The translations under genes and the position numbers were made by a program. From positions 1 to 32,463 of the forward strand of contig JAFRRR010000110.1 in NCBI GenBank assembly GCA_017428035.1: a stretch of 32,463 bases of DNA, written 5' to 3'. The DNA comes from Bacteroidales bacterium. Its GTDB lineage: Bacteria > Bacteroidota > Bacteroidia > Bacteroidales > UBA932. Positions 24,936-32,427 of the stretch are shown piece by piece (the stretch's first letter is position 1; the number at the start of each line of letters is the position of its first letter). A model generated the notes under the pieces. That model was not told the origin of the DNA. It did no database searches and worked only from the letters and a program-made list of their open reading frames with translations.

Positions 24936-25661
24936 ATGAACGGCTCCAGACTGGTAATAATTCCTACTTACAACGAGAAGGAAAACATAGAGAAGATTAT
25001 CCGCAAGGTTCGCAGCCTTGAGGGGGAATTCCACGTGCTGGTGATAGACGACGGCTCGCCAGACGGCACTGCCGCCATTGTCAAGTCACTGATGGCAGAG
25101 TTCCCCGACTCGCTTTTCATAATAGAGCGGCAGGGCAAGCTTGGACTGGGTACTGCCTATCTCACCGGCTTCCGCTGGGCTCTTGACCACGGTTATGAGT
25201 TCATCACCGAGATGGATGCCGATTTTTCCCACAATCCCGACGACCTGCCGCGCCTGATAGAGGCCTGTGAAAACGGCGCCGACGTGGCGGTGGGGTCGCG
25301 TTACTGCAAGGGAGTGAATGTGGTCAACTGGCCAATGGGGCGCCTGCTGATGTCCTATTTTGCCTCGGTGTACGTGCGTCTGGTGCTGGGCGTCAAAATC
25401 TATGACACCACCGCCGGATTCGTGTGCTATCGCCGCAGGGTGCTGGAGGCAATAGACTTCGACAGCGTAAAGATGAAGGGCTACGGCTTCCAGATAGAGA
25501 TGAAATACACCGCCTACAAGCTTGGCTTCAAGATAGCTGAGGTCTCTGTGATATTCGTGGACCGCACCGCCGGCGTCTCCAAGATGAGCAGCAGCATATT
25601 CGGCGAGGCGTTCTGGGGCGTGATGGGCCTTAGGCTGCGCAAGATTAAAGGGAAGAAATAA
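24936..25661 (+). CDS. Polyprenol (dolichol)-phosphate mannosyltransferase-like GT2 glycosyltransferase
   Basis: GT2-family enzyme that probably transfers a sugar, often mannose or glucose, from a nucleotide sugar to polyprenyl phosphate at the inner face of the membrane. 241 residues. Visible motifs are LVIIPTYNEKENIEKII at the N terminus, VIDDGSPDGT (nucleotide-sugar binding), GKLGLGTAYLTGFRWAL, EMDADFSHNPDDL with the metal-binding DxD, and GSRYCKGVNVVNWPMGR. There are no C-terminal membrane helices, so it is the short soluble form. The ATG at 24936 gives the family N terminus; the GTG at 24930 falls in the promoter box. The stop overlaps the pyrC start by 1 base. Confidence 0.92.
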   Translation: MNGSRLVIIPTYNEKENIEKIIRKVRSLEGEFHVLVIDDGSPDGTAAIVKSLMAEFPDSLFIIERQGKLGLGTAYLTGFRWALDHGYEFITEMDADFSHNPDDLPRLIEACENGADVAVGSRYCKGVNVVNWPMGRLLMSYFASVYVRLVLGVKIYDTTAGFVCYRRRVLEAIDFDSVKMKGYGFQIEMKYTAYKLGFKIAEVSVIFVDRTAGVSKMSSSIFGEAFWGVMGLRLRKIKGKK

Positions 25662-27016
25662 TGGCAGAGCTGATTCTTGAAAATGCGGTGATTGTAAACG
25701 AAGGTCTCTCCTTTAAAGGGGGGATTTTTGTTAAAGACGGCATTATCTGCGACATCTTTGACTATGAGAAGCTGGGCGACAGGGACCGCGAGTCGGCACA
25801 GCTGCTTTCTGGCTGCCCCGCTATGGATATGGAGTGGAAATATCTGGCCCCCGGCGTTATTGATACCCACGTCCATTTCCGGGAGCCCGGCTCCACGCAC
25901 AAAGGCTGTATAGCCAGCGAAAGTGCCGCCGCCGTGATGGGCGGTGTCACTTCTTACCTGGATATGCCCAACAACAATCCGCCGGCCATCACCGCCGCTT
26001 CGCTAAAGGCCAAGGCCGATATCGCCAGCCGGGACTCCCTGGCCAACTATGGCTTTTACCTTGGCGGAAGCGACTTCAATGCAGATGAAGTGGCGGCTGC
26101 CGATGCCTCTATTGCCTGTGCCGTGAAGGTGTTTCTTGGAGCATCTACCGGCGGCCTCAGGGTCAAGAGTCCGGTGGCGATGCATCATATTTTTGAATCA
26201 TCGCCGCTGCTGATAGCGGCCCATTGTGAGGACAATGATATTATGGAAGCCAACCTGGTGCGCATCAGGGCCCAGTATGGCAATCATATTCCTGTCAAGG
26301 CACATCCGGCCATCCGTACCGCGGCCGCCTGCCTTGCCTCCACGCAAAAGGCGGTGTCGCTGGCCCTGGAAACAGGTGCTCGGCTGCACGTGCTGCACGT
26401 ATCCACGGCCCAGGAGGTGGAGTTCCTCTCCAGGGTTATGGCAACCACCGACCATATAACAGCCGAAACCTGCGTCCAGTATCTCTGGTTTGACGAGAAC
26501 GACTACGAGCGTTTCGGGGCTCAGATAAAGTGCAATCCTGCCATAAAGAGTGCCGCAGACCGCGCCGCGCTGCGCGCTGCAGTTCGCTCGGGAATCATAA
26601 GGACGGTGGCCACCGACCACGCCCCCCATCTGCTTTCAGAGAAAGAAGGCGACTGCCTTAAGGCAGCCAGCGGCATCCCGCTTGTGCAGTATTCGCTGCT
26701 GATGATGCTGGAGATGGTTAGGGAAGGGGAGTTCTCTATCCCTATGGTGATAGAGAAAATGTGCCACGCGCCTGCCAGGCTGTTTGATATAGACCGTCGC
26801 GGTTTTATCCGCAAGGGATATTATGCCGATCTGGTGGTGTTTGACACCGCCGCGCCGTGCGATGTCCCGCCCGCCTCCCGCTGCGGCTGGAGCCCTGTTA
26901 CCAAGTTTTCATCGTCAATATTATATACCTTTGTAAATGGCAATCCCGTGTTTGCGGGCGGCCGCCTGGCGCAGGATGCTCCGCGCGGCCTCCAGTTGAA
27001 ATATACCAACCGATAA
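25661..27016 (+). CDS. pyrC: Dihydroorotase
   Basis: Zinc amidohydrolase of pyrimidine synthesis that interconverts N-carbamoyl-aspartate and dihydroorotate. 451 residues, the long class I type. Metal ligands are visible: HVH (His70, His72) in GVIDTHVHFREPG; the lysine expected to be carbamylated, Lys156, in CAVKVFLGASTGG; His in AAHCED and LHVLHVSTA; and Asp319 in VATDHAPHL. The substrate segment DMPNNNPPAIT is present. The last residues form the small beta domain of the amidohydrolase fold. It overlaps the glycosyltransferase stop by 1 base, and the GH32 gene starts 12 bases after its stop. Confidence 0.95.
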   Translation: MAELILENAVIVNEGLSFKGGIFVKDGIICDIFDYEKLGDRDRESAQLLSGCPAMDMEWKYLAPGVIDTHVHFREPGSTHKGCIASESAAAVMGGVTSYLDMPNNNPPAITAASLKAKADIASRDSLANYGFYLGGSDFNADEVAAADASIACAVKVFLGASTGGLRVKSPVAMHHIFESSPLLIAAHCEDNDIMEANLVRIRAQYGNHIPVKAHPAIRTAAACLASTQKAVSLALETGARLHVLHVSTAQEVEFLSRVMATTDHITAETCVQYLWFDENDYERFGAQIKCNPAIKSAADRAALRAAVRSGIIRTVATDHAPHLLSEKEGDCLKAASGIPLVQYSLLMMLEMVREGEFSIPMVIEKMCHAPARLFDIDRRGFIRKGYYADLVVFDTAAPCDVPPASRCGWSPVTKFSSSILYTFVNGNPVFAGGRLAQDAPRGLQLKYTNR

Positions 27017-27028
27017 TTTACATCCACA

Positions 27029-28678
27029 ATGAAAAGACAATTTTATCTCGCTCTTATTCTTGCCTTTATTTGCGCTCCGGTTTTATCATTCGCGCAACCC
27101 GCTGTAAAAGAATTCAAAGTCAAACAGCGCTACCTTAATATTCCCATTGACACAGAAGTGGATGGTAAAGAGCTGTTGTTTACGGCCAAAGGAGTGGATA
27201 GCCTTAGTGTGGATGTCTGCGTTGCCAAGGGCGAGCCGCAGTACTGGATATATAAAGATCTCTCCCAGTATATGGGCAAGAAACTCAAGATAACGTATGG
27301 CGGTGATGCGGCCGACCTGGAAAAGATGTTCCTGGCCGACACCGTGATGGGCCAGAGCCAGTTCTACAAAGAGGCAAGGCGCCCGCAGTTCCACTATACA
27401 ACCCTTCGCGGCTGGACCAACGACCCCAACGGAATGGTTTATTACAACGGAGAGTATCATCTTTATTATCAGCATAATCCATACAGTACAAACTGGGGCA
27501 ATATGACCTGGGGCCACGCTGTGAGCCGCGACCTTGTGCATTGGGAAGAACTCGGAGACGTGCTGCACCCCGACCGGTTCGGAACAATGTTCTCCGGAAG
27601 CGCCGTGGTGGATTGGAAAAATACCAGTGGCTTCGGCACCAAGGCTTGCCCTTCTCCCATAGTATATGCCTACACGACCCACGCACAGTGGCAGAAGCAG
27701 TGCATCGCCTATAGCCTGGACAACGGCCGTACGCTCATAAAATATGCAGGCAACCCCGTGGTTGACTCCCACGAGGCCGCCGGAAGCCACGAGACCCGCG
27801 ACCCGCGCCTGCTCTGGTACGGCGGCGAAGACGGCCACTGGGTTATGGCTCTCTTTGAAAAGGACGGCAACTCCATTTATACTTCTGACGATCTTAAGAC
27901 CTGGACCTACCGCAGCCATATCGGCGGCTTTGACGAGTGCCCCGACCTGTTCTGCCTCCCCGTGGATGGCGACAAAAACAATATGAAATGGGTCACCCTG
28001 GGTGCCGCAGGTGTTTATATGATAGGTGATTTTGACGGCTATACCTTCACTCCCACTTCCGGCAGGTATCAGTACACGCTGGGTTCTTTCTATGCCGCAC
28101 AGACCTTTAGCGACACCCCTGACGGCCGTTGCATCCAGATAGGCTGGGGCCGCATTTCCCACCCCGGAATGCCTTTCAACAGCCAGATGCAGCTTCCCAC
28201 CGAGCTGACCCTGGTCAGCACCAGAGACGGTGTGCGCTTGTGCAGCAAGCCCGTGAAGGAGGTAGAGTCGCTGCTGCATAGGGAGTATACCGCAAACGGC
28301 ATTTTAAGCCCCGAAGATGCCAACAAGGTTCTGGCAAAGTTCACCGATCCCGACCGAGGCTTGCACATCAAGGCTACACTGAAGATGGATGCTTCTTGCT
28401 ACACTGCCCTCAAGATGAACGGCAAAGCCTTCTTCACTTATAATCCCAGCTTCGGTCTTATCAACGACAAATTCTATTCTACCAAAGATATCACGGGTCT
28501 GGAATTCCCCATTGAGTTTTACATTGACCGTACCGGAGTTGAGGTGTTCGTGGACAATGGCCTCTACAGCTGGTCAGAGCAACTGATTTGTGAAAAGGAT
28601 GTCCGGCTGTTCGAGTTTGAAGGCTGGGCTCTGACCATCCACGGCCTGGAAATAGATGCCGTGGAAAGCATCTGGTAG
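27029..28678 (+). CDS. Secreted glycoside hydrolase family 32 enzyme (fructan beta-fructosidase/levanase-like)
   Basis: Cleaves fructose from fructans or sucrose. 549 residues with a signal peptide (residues 1-22, cleavage likely in LSFA-Q), so it acts in the periplasm or outside the cell. Residues about 25-115 form an extra N-terminal beta domain of the kind seen in Bacteroidota GH32 enzymes. The five-bladed propeller carries the catalytic trio: nucleophile Asp132 in WTNDPNG, stabiliser Asp258 in ETRDPR and acid/base Glu303 in DECPDLF. The C-terminal ~150 residues are the beta-sandwich module. No SusC/SusD pair, fructokinase or hybrid sensor lies next to it, so it is outside a typical fructan-use locus. 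It may be transcribed with pyrC, 12 bases upstream. Confidence 0.94.
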   Translation: MKRQFYLALILAFICAPVLSFAQPAVKEFKVKQRYLNIPIDTEVDGKELLFTAKGVDSLSVDVCVAKGEPQYWIYKDLSQYMGKKLKITYGGDAADLEKMFLADTVMGQSQFYKEARRPQFHYTTLRGWTNDPNGMVYYNGEYHLYYQHNPYSTNWGNMTWGHAVSRDLVHWEELGDVLHPDRFGTMFSGSAVVDWKNTSGFGTKACPSPIVYAYTTHAQWQKQCIAYSLDNGRTLIKYAGNPVVDSHEAAGSHETRDPRLLWYGGEDGHWVMALFEKDGNSIYTSDDLKTWTYRSHIGGFDECPDLFCLPVDGDKNNMKWVTLGAAGVYMIGDFDGYTFTPTSGRYQYTLGSFYAAQTFSDTPDGRCIQIGWGRISHPGMPFNSQMQLPTELTLVSTRDGVRLCSKPVKEVESLLHREYTANGILSPEDANKVLAKFTDPDRGLHIKATLKMDASCYTALKMNGKAFFTYNPSFGLINDKFYSTKDITGLEFPIEFYIDRTGVEVFVDNGLYSWSEQLICEKDVRLFEFEGWALTIHGLEIDAVESIW

Positions 28679-28681
28679 GGT

Positions 28682-29146
28682 TTAGATACACAGACCATAA
28701 TTCTGCTTGACTGGGTTCATTACAAACGAGCTTTGTATTGAACCCAGGCTTTCTATACGCCCCAGCACATTCAGTATAAACTGGTTGTAATATTGCATAT
28801 CGGGGGCGTGAATCTTGAGCAGATAGTCGAATTCGCCCGAAACATTGTAACACTCCGTCACTTCGGGAATCTCTTTGATCTTTGCCACAAAATCGCCGGC
28901 GATGTCGGTGTTCAACCGCTGCAGTTTCACGCTACAGAACACTATGAAGCCCAGGTTGAGCTTTTCTGCATTCAGAACCGCGGTATAACGCTCTATATAA
29001 CCTTCGCTCTCCAGCCTTTTGAGCCTCTCATACACCGGAGAGGGGGAGAGGTGGACCTTGGCCGCCAGTTCTTTATTGGTGATGCGGGCATTCTGCTGGA
29101 GTGCCTTGAGTATGCTGATGTCTATTTTATCTAAAGAGCCGGTCAT
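28682..29146 (-). CDS. Lrp/AsnC family transcriptional regulator
   Basis: DNA-binding regulator that usually senses an amino acid. 154 residues. The N-terminal helix-turn-helix (about 5-55) is LDKIDISILKALQQNARITNKELAAKVHLSPSPVYERLKRLESEGYIERYTAVL, and the C-terminal RAM/AsnC effector and oligomer domain (about 68-145) includes VTECYNVSGEFDYLLKIHAPDMQYYNQFI. It is divergently transcribed from metY across 131 bases that contain palindromes at both predicted promoters. Control of the sulfur-amino-acid genes and of itself is the natural inference. It converges on the GH32 gene with a 3-base gap. Confidence 0.95.
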   Translation of the reverse strand: MTGSLDKIDISILKALQQNARITNKELAAKVHLSPSPVYERLKRLESEGYIERYTAVLNAEKLNLGFIVFCSVKLQRLNTDIAGDFVAKIKEIPEVTECYNVSGEFDYLLKIHAPDMQYYNQFILNVLGRIESLGSIQSSFVMNPVKQNYGLCI

Positions 29147-29160
29147 TTTTGTGTGAAATT

Positions 29161-29170
29161 AGAATATTCT
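29161..29170. promoter_or_regulatory. Candidate operator palindrome at the lrp start site
   Basis: AGAATATTCT is a perfect 10-bp palindrome. It covers the predicted first transcribed base of the Lrp/AsnC gene (about 29169), a good position for autorepression. Its core GAATATTC resembles the second palindrome near metY. Confidence 0.5.
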
Positions 29171-29174
29171 TTGG

Positions 29175-29182
29175 CAAAAATA
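29175..29182 (-). promoter_or_regulatory. -7 box for the Lrp/AsnC gene
   Basis: On the minus strand TATTTTTG matches TAnnTTTG and ends 28 nt before the ATG at 29146, the same distance as for sigA. No clear -33 TTG is visible upstream, which fits a promoter that could be weak or regulated. Confidence 0.6.
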
Positions 29183-29220
29183 GTATTTATTGGTGATATT
29201 TTTTAAATTTTTCGTTTTTG

Positions 29221-29251
29221 TTGGAATATATTCCTTTTACGGGGACCTTTG
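29221..29251 (+). promoter_or_regulatory. Promoter for metY
   Basis: TTG at 29221-29223 (-33) and GACCTTTG at 29244-29251 (-7, one mismatch to TAnnTTTG), separated by 20 nt. The -7 box ends 26 nt before the metY ATG. The 12-bp palindrome lies in the spacer. Confidence 0.55.
29223..29234. promoter_or_regulatory. Candidate operator palindrome within the metY promoter
   Basis: GGAATATATTCC is a perfect 12-bp palindrome between the -33 and -7 elements of metY; a protein bound here would block RNA polymerase. Its centre is exactly 63 bp from that of the palindrome at 29161-29170. The divergent Lrp/AsnC protein is the obvious candidate ligand. Confidence 0.55.
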
Positions 29252-29277
29252 CATCAGAAACAAAAACGAAAAAACAT

Positions 29278-30564
29278 ATGACCACTTCCAAACTTCACTT
29301 TGAAACCCTTCAGCTTCACGTGGGTCAGGAAACGGCCGATCCCACATCCGACGCGCGTGCGGTGCCTATTTATCAAACCGCATCCTATGTGTTCCACAAT
29401 TGCGAGCACGCCGCCGCCCGCTTTGGCCTGACCGACGCCGGCAATATCTACAGCCGCCTTACAAATACCACCCAGGATATTTTTGAGCAGCGTATCGCCG
29501 CTCTTGAAGGCGGTGTAGGTGCCCTTGCCGTGGCCTCCGGCGCCGCCGCCATCACCTATTCCATATTGAACATCGCGCGCGCGGGAGACCATATCGTCGC
29601 TTCCAAAAACATCTACGGCGGCACCTACGATTTGCTGCAGCACACTCTGGTGCCCTACGGCATCACCACGACATTTGTAGACGGCAGTGACATTGAAAAC
29701 TTTGCCAGGGCCATTAAAAAAGAGACAAAGGCTATTTTCATAGAGACTCTGGGCAATCCCAATTCCAATATAACCGATATAGAAAAGGTGGCAAAAGTGG
29801 CCCACGCTGCCGGCATCCCCCTGATTGTGGACAACACTTTTGCAACGCCGTATCTGCTCCGCCCCATAGAATACGGCGCCGACATTGTGGTACACTCCGC
29901 CACCAAGTTCATAGGCGGCCACGGAACCACTATCGGCGGTGTGATTGTGGATTCCGGCAAGTTTGACTGGAAGGCATCCGGCAAGTTCCCGCAGTTTACC
30001 CAGCCTGAGGAGAGTTACCACGGGATAGTTTTTGCCGATGCGGTGGGCCCTTTGGCCTATATCATCCGCGCCCGGGCCATCTTGCTTCGCGACACCGGTT
30101 CCACACTGTCGCCCGTGAGCGCGTTCATTTTCCTGCAAGGTTTGGAAACCCTCTCGCTGCGCGTGGAACGGCACGTCTACAACGCCCTCAAGGTGGTGGA
30201 ATTCCTCTCCAAACACCCCAAGGTGACGCGGATCAACCATCCTTCGCTGGCATCACATCCCGATAACGATCTTTATAATAGGTACTTCCCCAATGGCGGC
30301 GGTTCCATCTTCACCTTTGAGATTGCCGGCGGGCAGGAGGCGGCCTTCAAGTTCATAGATTCCCTGAAGATATTCTCGCTGCTGGCAAATGTGGCCGATG
30401 TCAAGTCGCTGGTGATACATCCCGCCACTACCACGCACTCCCAGCTCACCGATGCTGAACTGGCCGACCAGGGCATCTCCCGCAGCACAATCCGCCTGTC
30501 CATCGGCACCGAACATATAGATGATCTGATTGCAGATTTGTCCCAGGCATTTGACGAAGTTTAA
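29278..30564 (+). CDS. metY: O-acetylhomoserine aminocarboxypropyltransferase (O-acetylhomoserine sulfhydrylase)
   Basis: PLP enzyme of the Cys/Met metabolism family that makes homocysteine directly from O-acetylhomoserine and sulfide. 428 residues. The N terminus KLHFETLQLHVGQETADPTSDARAVPIYQTASYVF is typical of the MetY subgroup. PLP-site features are the ALASGAAA-like segment AVASGAAAITYSILNI, DNTFATPYL, and the Schiff-base lysine in VHSATKFIGGHG. The C terminus has SLVIHPATTTHSQL and the final IRLSIGTEHIDDLIADL. The ATG at 29278 is used; an upstream in-frame start at 29218 would read through the promoter. It is divergent from an Lrp/AsnC gene and upstream of cysK-cysE, so sulfide incorporation by both routes is grouped here. 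Confidence 0.94.
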   Translation: MTTSKLHFETLQLHVGQETADPTSDARAVPIYQTASYVFHNCEHAAARFGLTDAGNIYSRLTNTTQDIFEQRIAALEGGVGALAVASGAAAITYSILNIARAGDHIVASKNIYGGTYDLLQHTLVPYGITTTFVDGSDIENFARAIKKETKAIFIETLGNPNSNITDIEKVAKVAHAAGIPLIVDNTFATPYLLRPIEYGADIVVHSATKFIGGHGTTIGGVIVDSGKFDWKASGKFPQFTQPEESYHGIVFADAVGPLAYIIRARAILLRDTGSTLSPVSAFIFLQGLETLSLRVERHVYNALKVVEFLSKHPKVTRINHPSLASHPDNDLYNRYFPNGGGSIFTFEIAGGQEAAFKFIDSLKIFSLLANVADVKSLVIHPATTTHSQLTDAELADQGISRSTIRLSIGTEHIDDLIADLSQAFDEV

Positions 30565-30582
30565 TAATAATTGATATTTTTG
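30550..30582 (+). promoter_or_regulatory. Promoter for cysK-cysE
   Basis: TTTG at 30550-30553 and TATTTTTG at 30575-30582, with a 21-nt spacer (slightly long). The -33 part overlaps the last codons of metY. The -7 box ends 7 nt before the cysK ATG, predicting a leader of only about 2 nt. Confidence 0.7.
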
Positions 30583-30589
30583 CGATACT

Positions 30590-31534
30590 ATGGCAGCTAT
30601 TTACAACTCTGTTCTGGAACTGGTGGGGAATACCCCGATAGTCAGACTGAACAAGATAATAGGCTATTATGGCCTGAAGGCCAACCTTTTGGCCAAGGTG
30701 GAATATTTTAATCCGGCCGGCAGCGTCAAGGACCGCATTGCCCTGTCAATGGTGCTGGACGCCGAGCAGAAGGGCCTCCTGAGCCCCGGCGCCACCATCA
30801 TTGAGCCCACCAGCGGCAACACCGGCGTGGGTCTGGCGCTTGTGGCGGCGGTGCGCGGCTACCGGCTGATACTGACTATGCCCGAAACTATGAGCGTTGA
30901 GCGGCGCAATCTGCTCAAGGCCCGCGGGGCGGAGTTGGTGCTTACCCCGGGATCTCTGGGAATGAAGGGTGCAATAGCAAAGGCGCAGGAGCTGAACGCA
31001 TCGATCCAGGGCAGCATTATCCTGGGACAGTTTGAGAATCCCGCCAACCCCGAGGCGCATCTTCTGCATACCGGAGAAGAAATCTGGCGCGACACCTACG
31101 GCGCAGTGGATATATTTGTGGCCGGTGCCGGCACCGGCGGTACAGTGTCAGGAGTGGGGCGTGCCCTCAAGTCACACAAGGATTCTGTGCAAATAGTGGC
31201 AGTGGAGCCCGATACCAGTGCCGTGCTTAGCGGCAATGCCCCCGGCCCTCATAAGATTCAAGGTATCGGTGCTGGCTTTGTGCCTGCCAACTTTGACCGC
31301 AGTGTGGTAGACGAGATACTGCCTGTATCTGCTGCCGATGCTTTTGCGGCTGCGCGTCTGCTGGCTGCCCGCGAAGGCCTTCTGGTGGGCATCTCTTCCG
31401 GAGCTGCCCTTGCAGCTGCAATTGCCGTGGCCAGTCGCGAATCATCTGCCGGCAAGACCATAGTGGCGCTGCTGCCCGACACTGGCGAGCGCTACCTCTC
31501 TACCGAGTTGTTTAATCCTGTTGATAATAAATGA
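30590..31534 (+). CDS. cysK: Cysteine synthase A (O-acetylserine sulfhydrylase)
   Basis: PLP enzyme that makes cysteine from O-acetylserine and sulfide. 314 residues. The PLP lysine lies in [11 protein letters not shown]. The substrate loop is [15 protein letters not shown], and the phosphate-binding loop of PLP is [16 protein letters not shown]. The [20 protein letters not shown] segment is typical of the CysK/CysM group. [18 protein letters not shown] favours CysK over CysM, as does the partner cysE next door. The cysE start codon overlaps its stop by 4 bases (ATGA), so the two enzymes, which form the cysteine synthase complex in many bacteria, are translationally coupled. Confidence 0.95.
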   Translation: MAAIYNSVLELVGNTPIVRLNKIIGYYGLKANLLAKVEYFNPAGSVKDRIALSMVLDAEQKGLLSPGATIIEPTSGNTGVGLALVAAVRGYRLILTMPETMSVERRNLLKARGAELVLTPGSLGMKGAIAKAQELNASIQGSIILGQFENPANPEAHLLHTGEEIWRDTYGAVDIFVAGAGTGGTVSGVGRALKSHKDSVQIVAVEPDTSAVLSGNAPGPHKIQGIGAGFVPANFDRSVVDEILPVSAADAFAAARLLAAREGLLVGISSGAALAAAIAVASRESSAGKTIVALLPDTGERYLSTELFNPVDNK

Positions 31535-32280
31535 GTTCCTATCAGAATATAGACATCAAGTCCATAATAGAAAGATGCCGTGCGCTGCTGTATCCCGAGT
31601 ACCTGGGAGACGGCGGCGCCGCGCAGCATATAGCAAAGGCATTGCAGTCCGATCTTGAGGAGGCAGTAGCGACAAGCTTTGATATGGCCGGCAAGAGCGG
31701 TGATGCGGCCGCAATTGCCCAAGGCTTTATTTCGGCCTTGCCGCAGCTGCGGCAGATGCTCCTGAAGGATGTAAAGGCCACCTACAACGGCGACCCGGCC
31801 GCCGAATCCATTGCCGAGGTGGTTTTGTGCTATCCCGGCATCCGAGCCATAACCAGCTATAGGATTGCCCACGCACTGCTGCTGGCGGGTGTGCCGATTC
31901 TCCCTCGCATCATCACCGAATTCGCCCATAGCCAGACGGGTATCGATATCCATCCCGCAGCCTCGATAGGGGAGTCCTTTGCCATTGACCACGGCACCGG
32001 CGTTGTGATTGGCGCCACTTCGATTTTGGGAAATAATGTCAAACTTTATCAGGGTGTGACGCTGGGCGCCAAAAGCTTTCCGCTGGATGCCGACGGCAAT
32101 CCCGTGAAGGGCATCGCCCGACATCCCATCCTGGAAGACAATGTGATAGTCTATTCCAACGCCACCATCCTTGGCAGGGTGACCATAGGCCACGATGCAA
32201 CCATAGGCGGCAATATCTGGATCACAGAAGATGTGGCCCCTTGTGCCCGGGTTGTGCAGTCTCCAAAAAAATATTTTTAA
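31531..32280 (+). CDS. cysE: Serine O-acetyltransferase
   Basis: Acetylates serine with acetyl-CoA to give O-acetylserine, the CysK substrate. 249 residues. The N-terminal helical domain (about 1-130) precedes a left-handed beta-helix made of hexapeptide repeats ([47 protein letters not shown]). The catalytic Asp-His pair is in AIDHGTG, with a second His in [12 protein letters not shown]. It ends in VVQSPKKYF; the C-terminal residues that dock into CysK in other species usually end in Ile, so the aromatic Phe end is different. The rRNA promoter begins 6 bases after its stop codon. Confidence 0.94.
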   Translation: MSSYQNIDIKSIIERCRALLYPEYLGDGGAAQHIAKALQSDLEEAVATSFDMAGKSGDAAAIAQGFISALPQLRQMLLKDVKATYNGDPAAESIAEVVLCYPGIRAITSYRIAHALLLAGVPILPRIITEFAHSQTGIDIHPAASIGESFAIDHGTGVVIGATSILGNNVKLYQGVTLGAKSFPLDADGNPVKGIARHPILEDNVIVYSNATILGRVTIGHDATIGGNIWITEDVAPCARVVQSPKKYF

Positions 32281-32316
32281 AAAGATTTGGAGGAAAGGAA
32301 AAGATGTGTATCTTTG
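32265..32316 (+). promoter_or_regulatory. Strong rRNA-operon promoter with upstream A/T tract
   Basis: TTTG at 32286-32289 (-33) and TATCTTTG at 32309-32316 (-7) are 19 nt apart, the best match in the window. An uninterrupted A/T tract at 32265-32283, just upstream of the -33 element, resembles an UP element and includes the last codons and stop of cysE. Transcription should begin near 32322. Confidence 0.85.
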
Positions 32317-32384
32317 CAGTCCCTTTCGAAAGAGGGGGCAAGTTGATTGAATTATTGGAAGACAAAAGTACAAGCAAGAAAGTA

Positions 32385-32401
32385 TATTGTAGCATACAAT
32401 A
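32385..32401 (+). repeat. 7-bp inverted repeat (hairpin) in the rRNA leader
   Basis: TATTGTA (32385-32391) and TACAATA (32395-32401) are perfect reverse complements around a 3-nt GCA loop. It could be a processing or antitermination element of the pre-rRNA, or an operator. AT-rich, so only a weak hairpin. Confidence 0.45.
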
Positions 32402-32417
32402 GAAAGAGCAAGCGAAG

Positions 32418-32427
32418 ATTCTTTAAG
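32418..32427 (+). promoter_or_regulatory. boxA-like antitermination element
   Basis: ATTCTTTAAG resembles the bacterial boxA core (CTCTTTAA) that loads the Nus antitermination complex on rRNA transcripts, and lies about 40 bases before the expected 16S start. Similarity is partial. Confidence 0.45.

Larger units (their letters stand above)
29208..29273. repeat. Perfect 15-bp inverted repeat bracketing the metY promoter
   Basis: The left arm 29208-29222 (TTTTTCGTTTTTGTT) is the exact reverse complement of the right arm 29259-29273, with a 36-base spacer that holds the 12-bp palindrome and the -7 box. Transcription should start near 29257, so only the right arm is in the mRNA. This argues for a DNA-level site rather than an RNA hairpin. 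The arms are T/A-rich, which lowers the significance. Confidence 0.6.
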
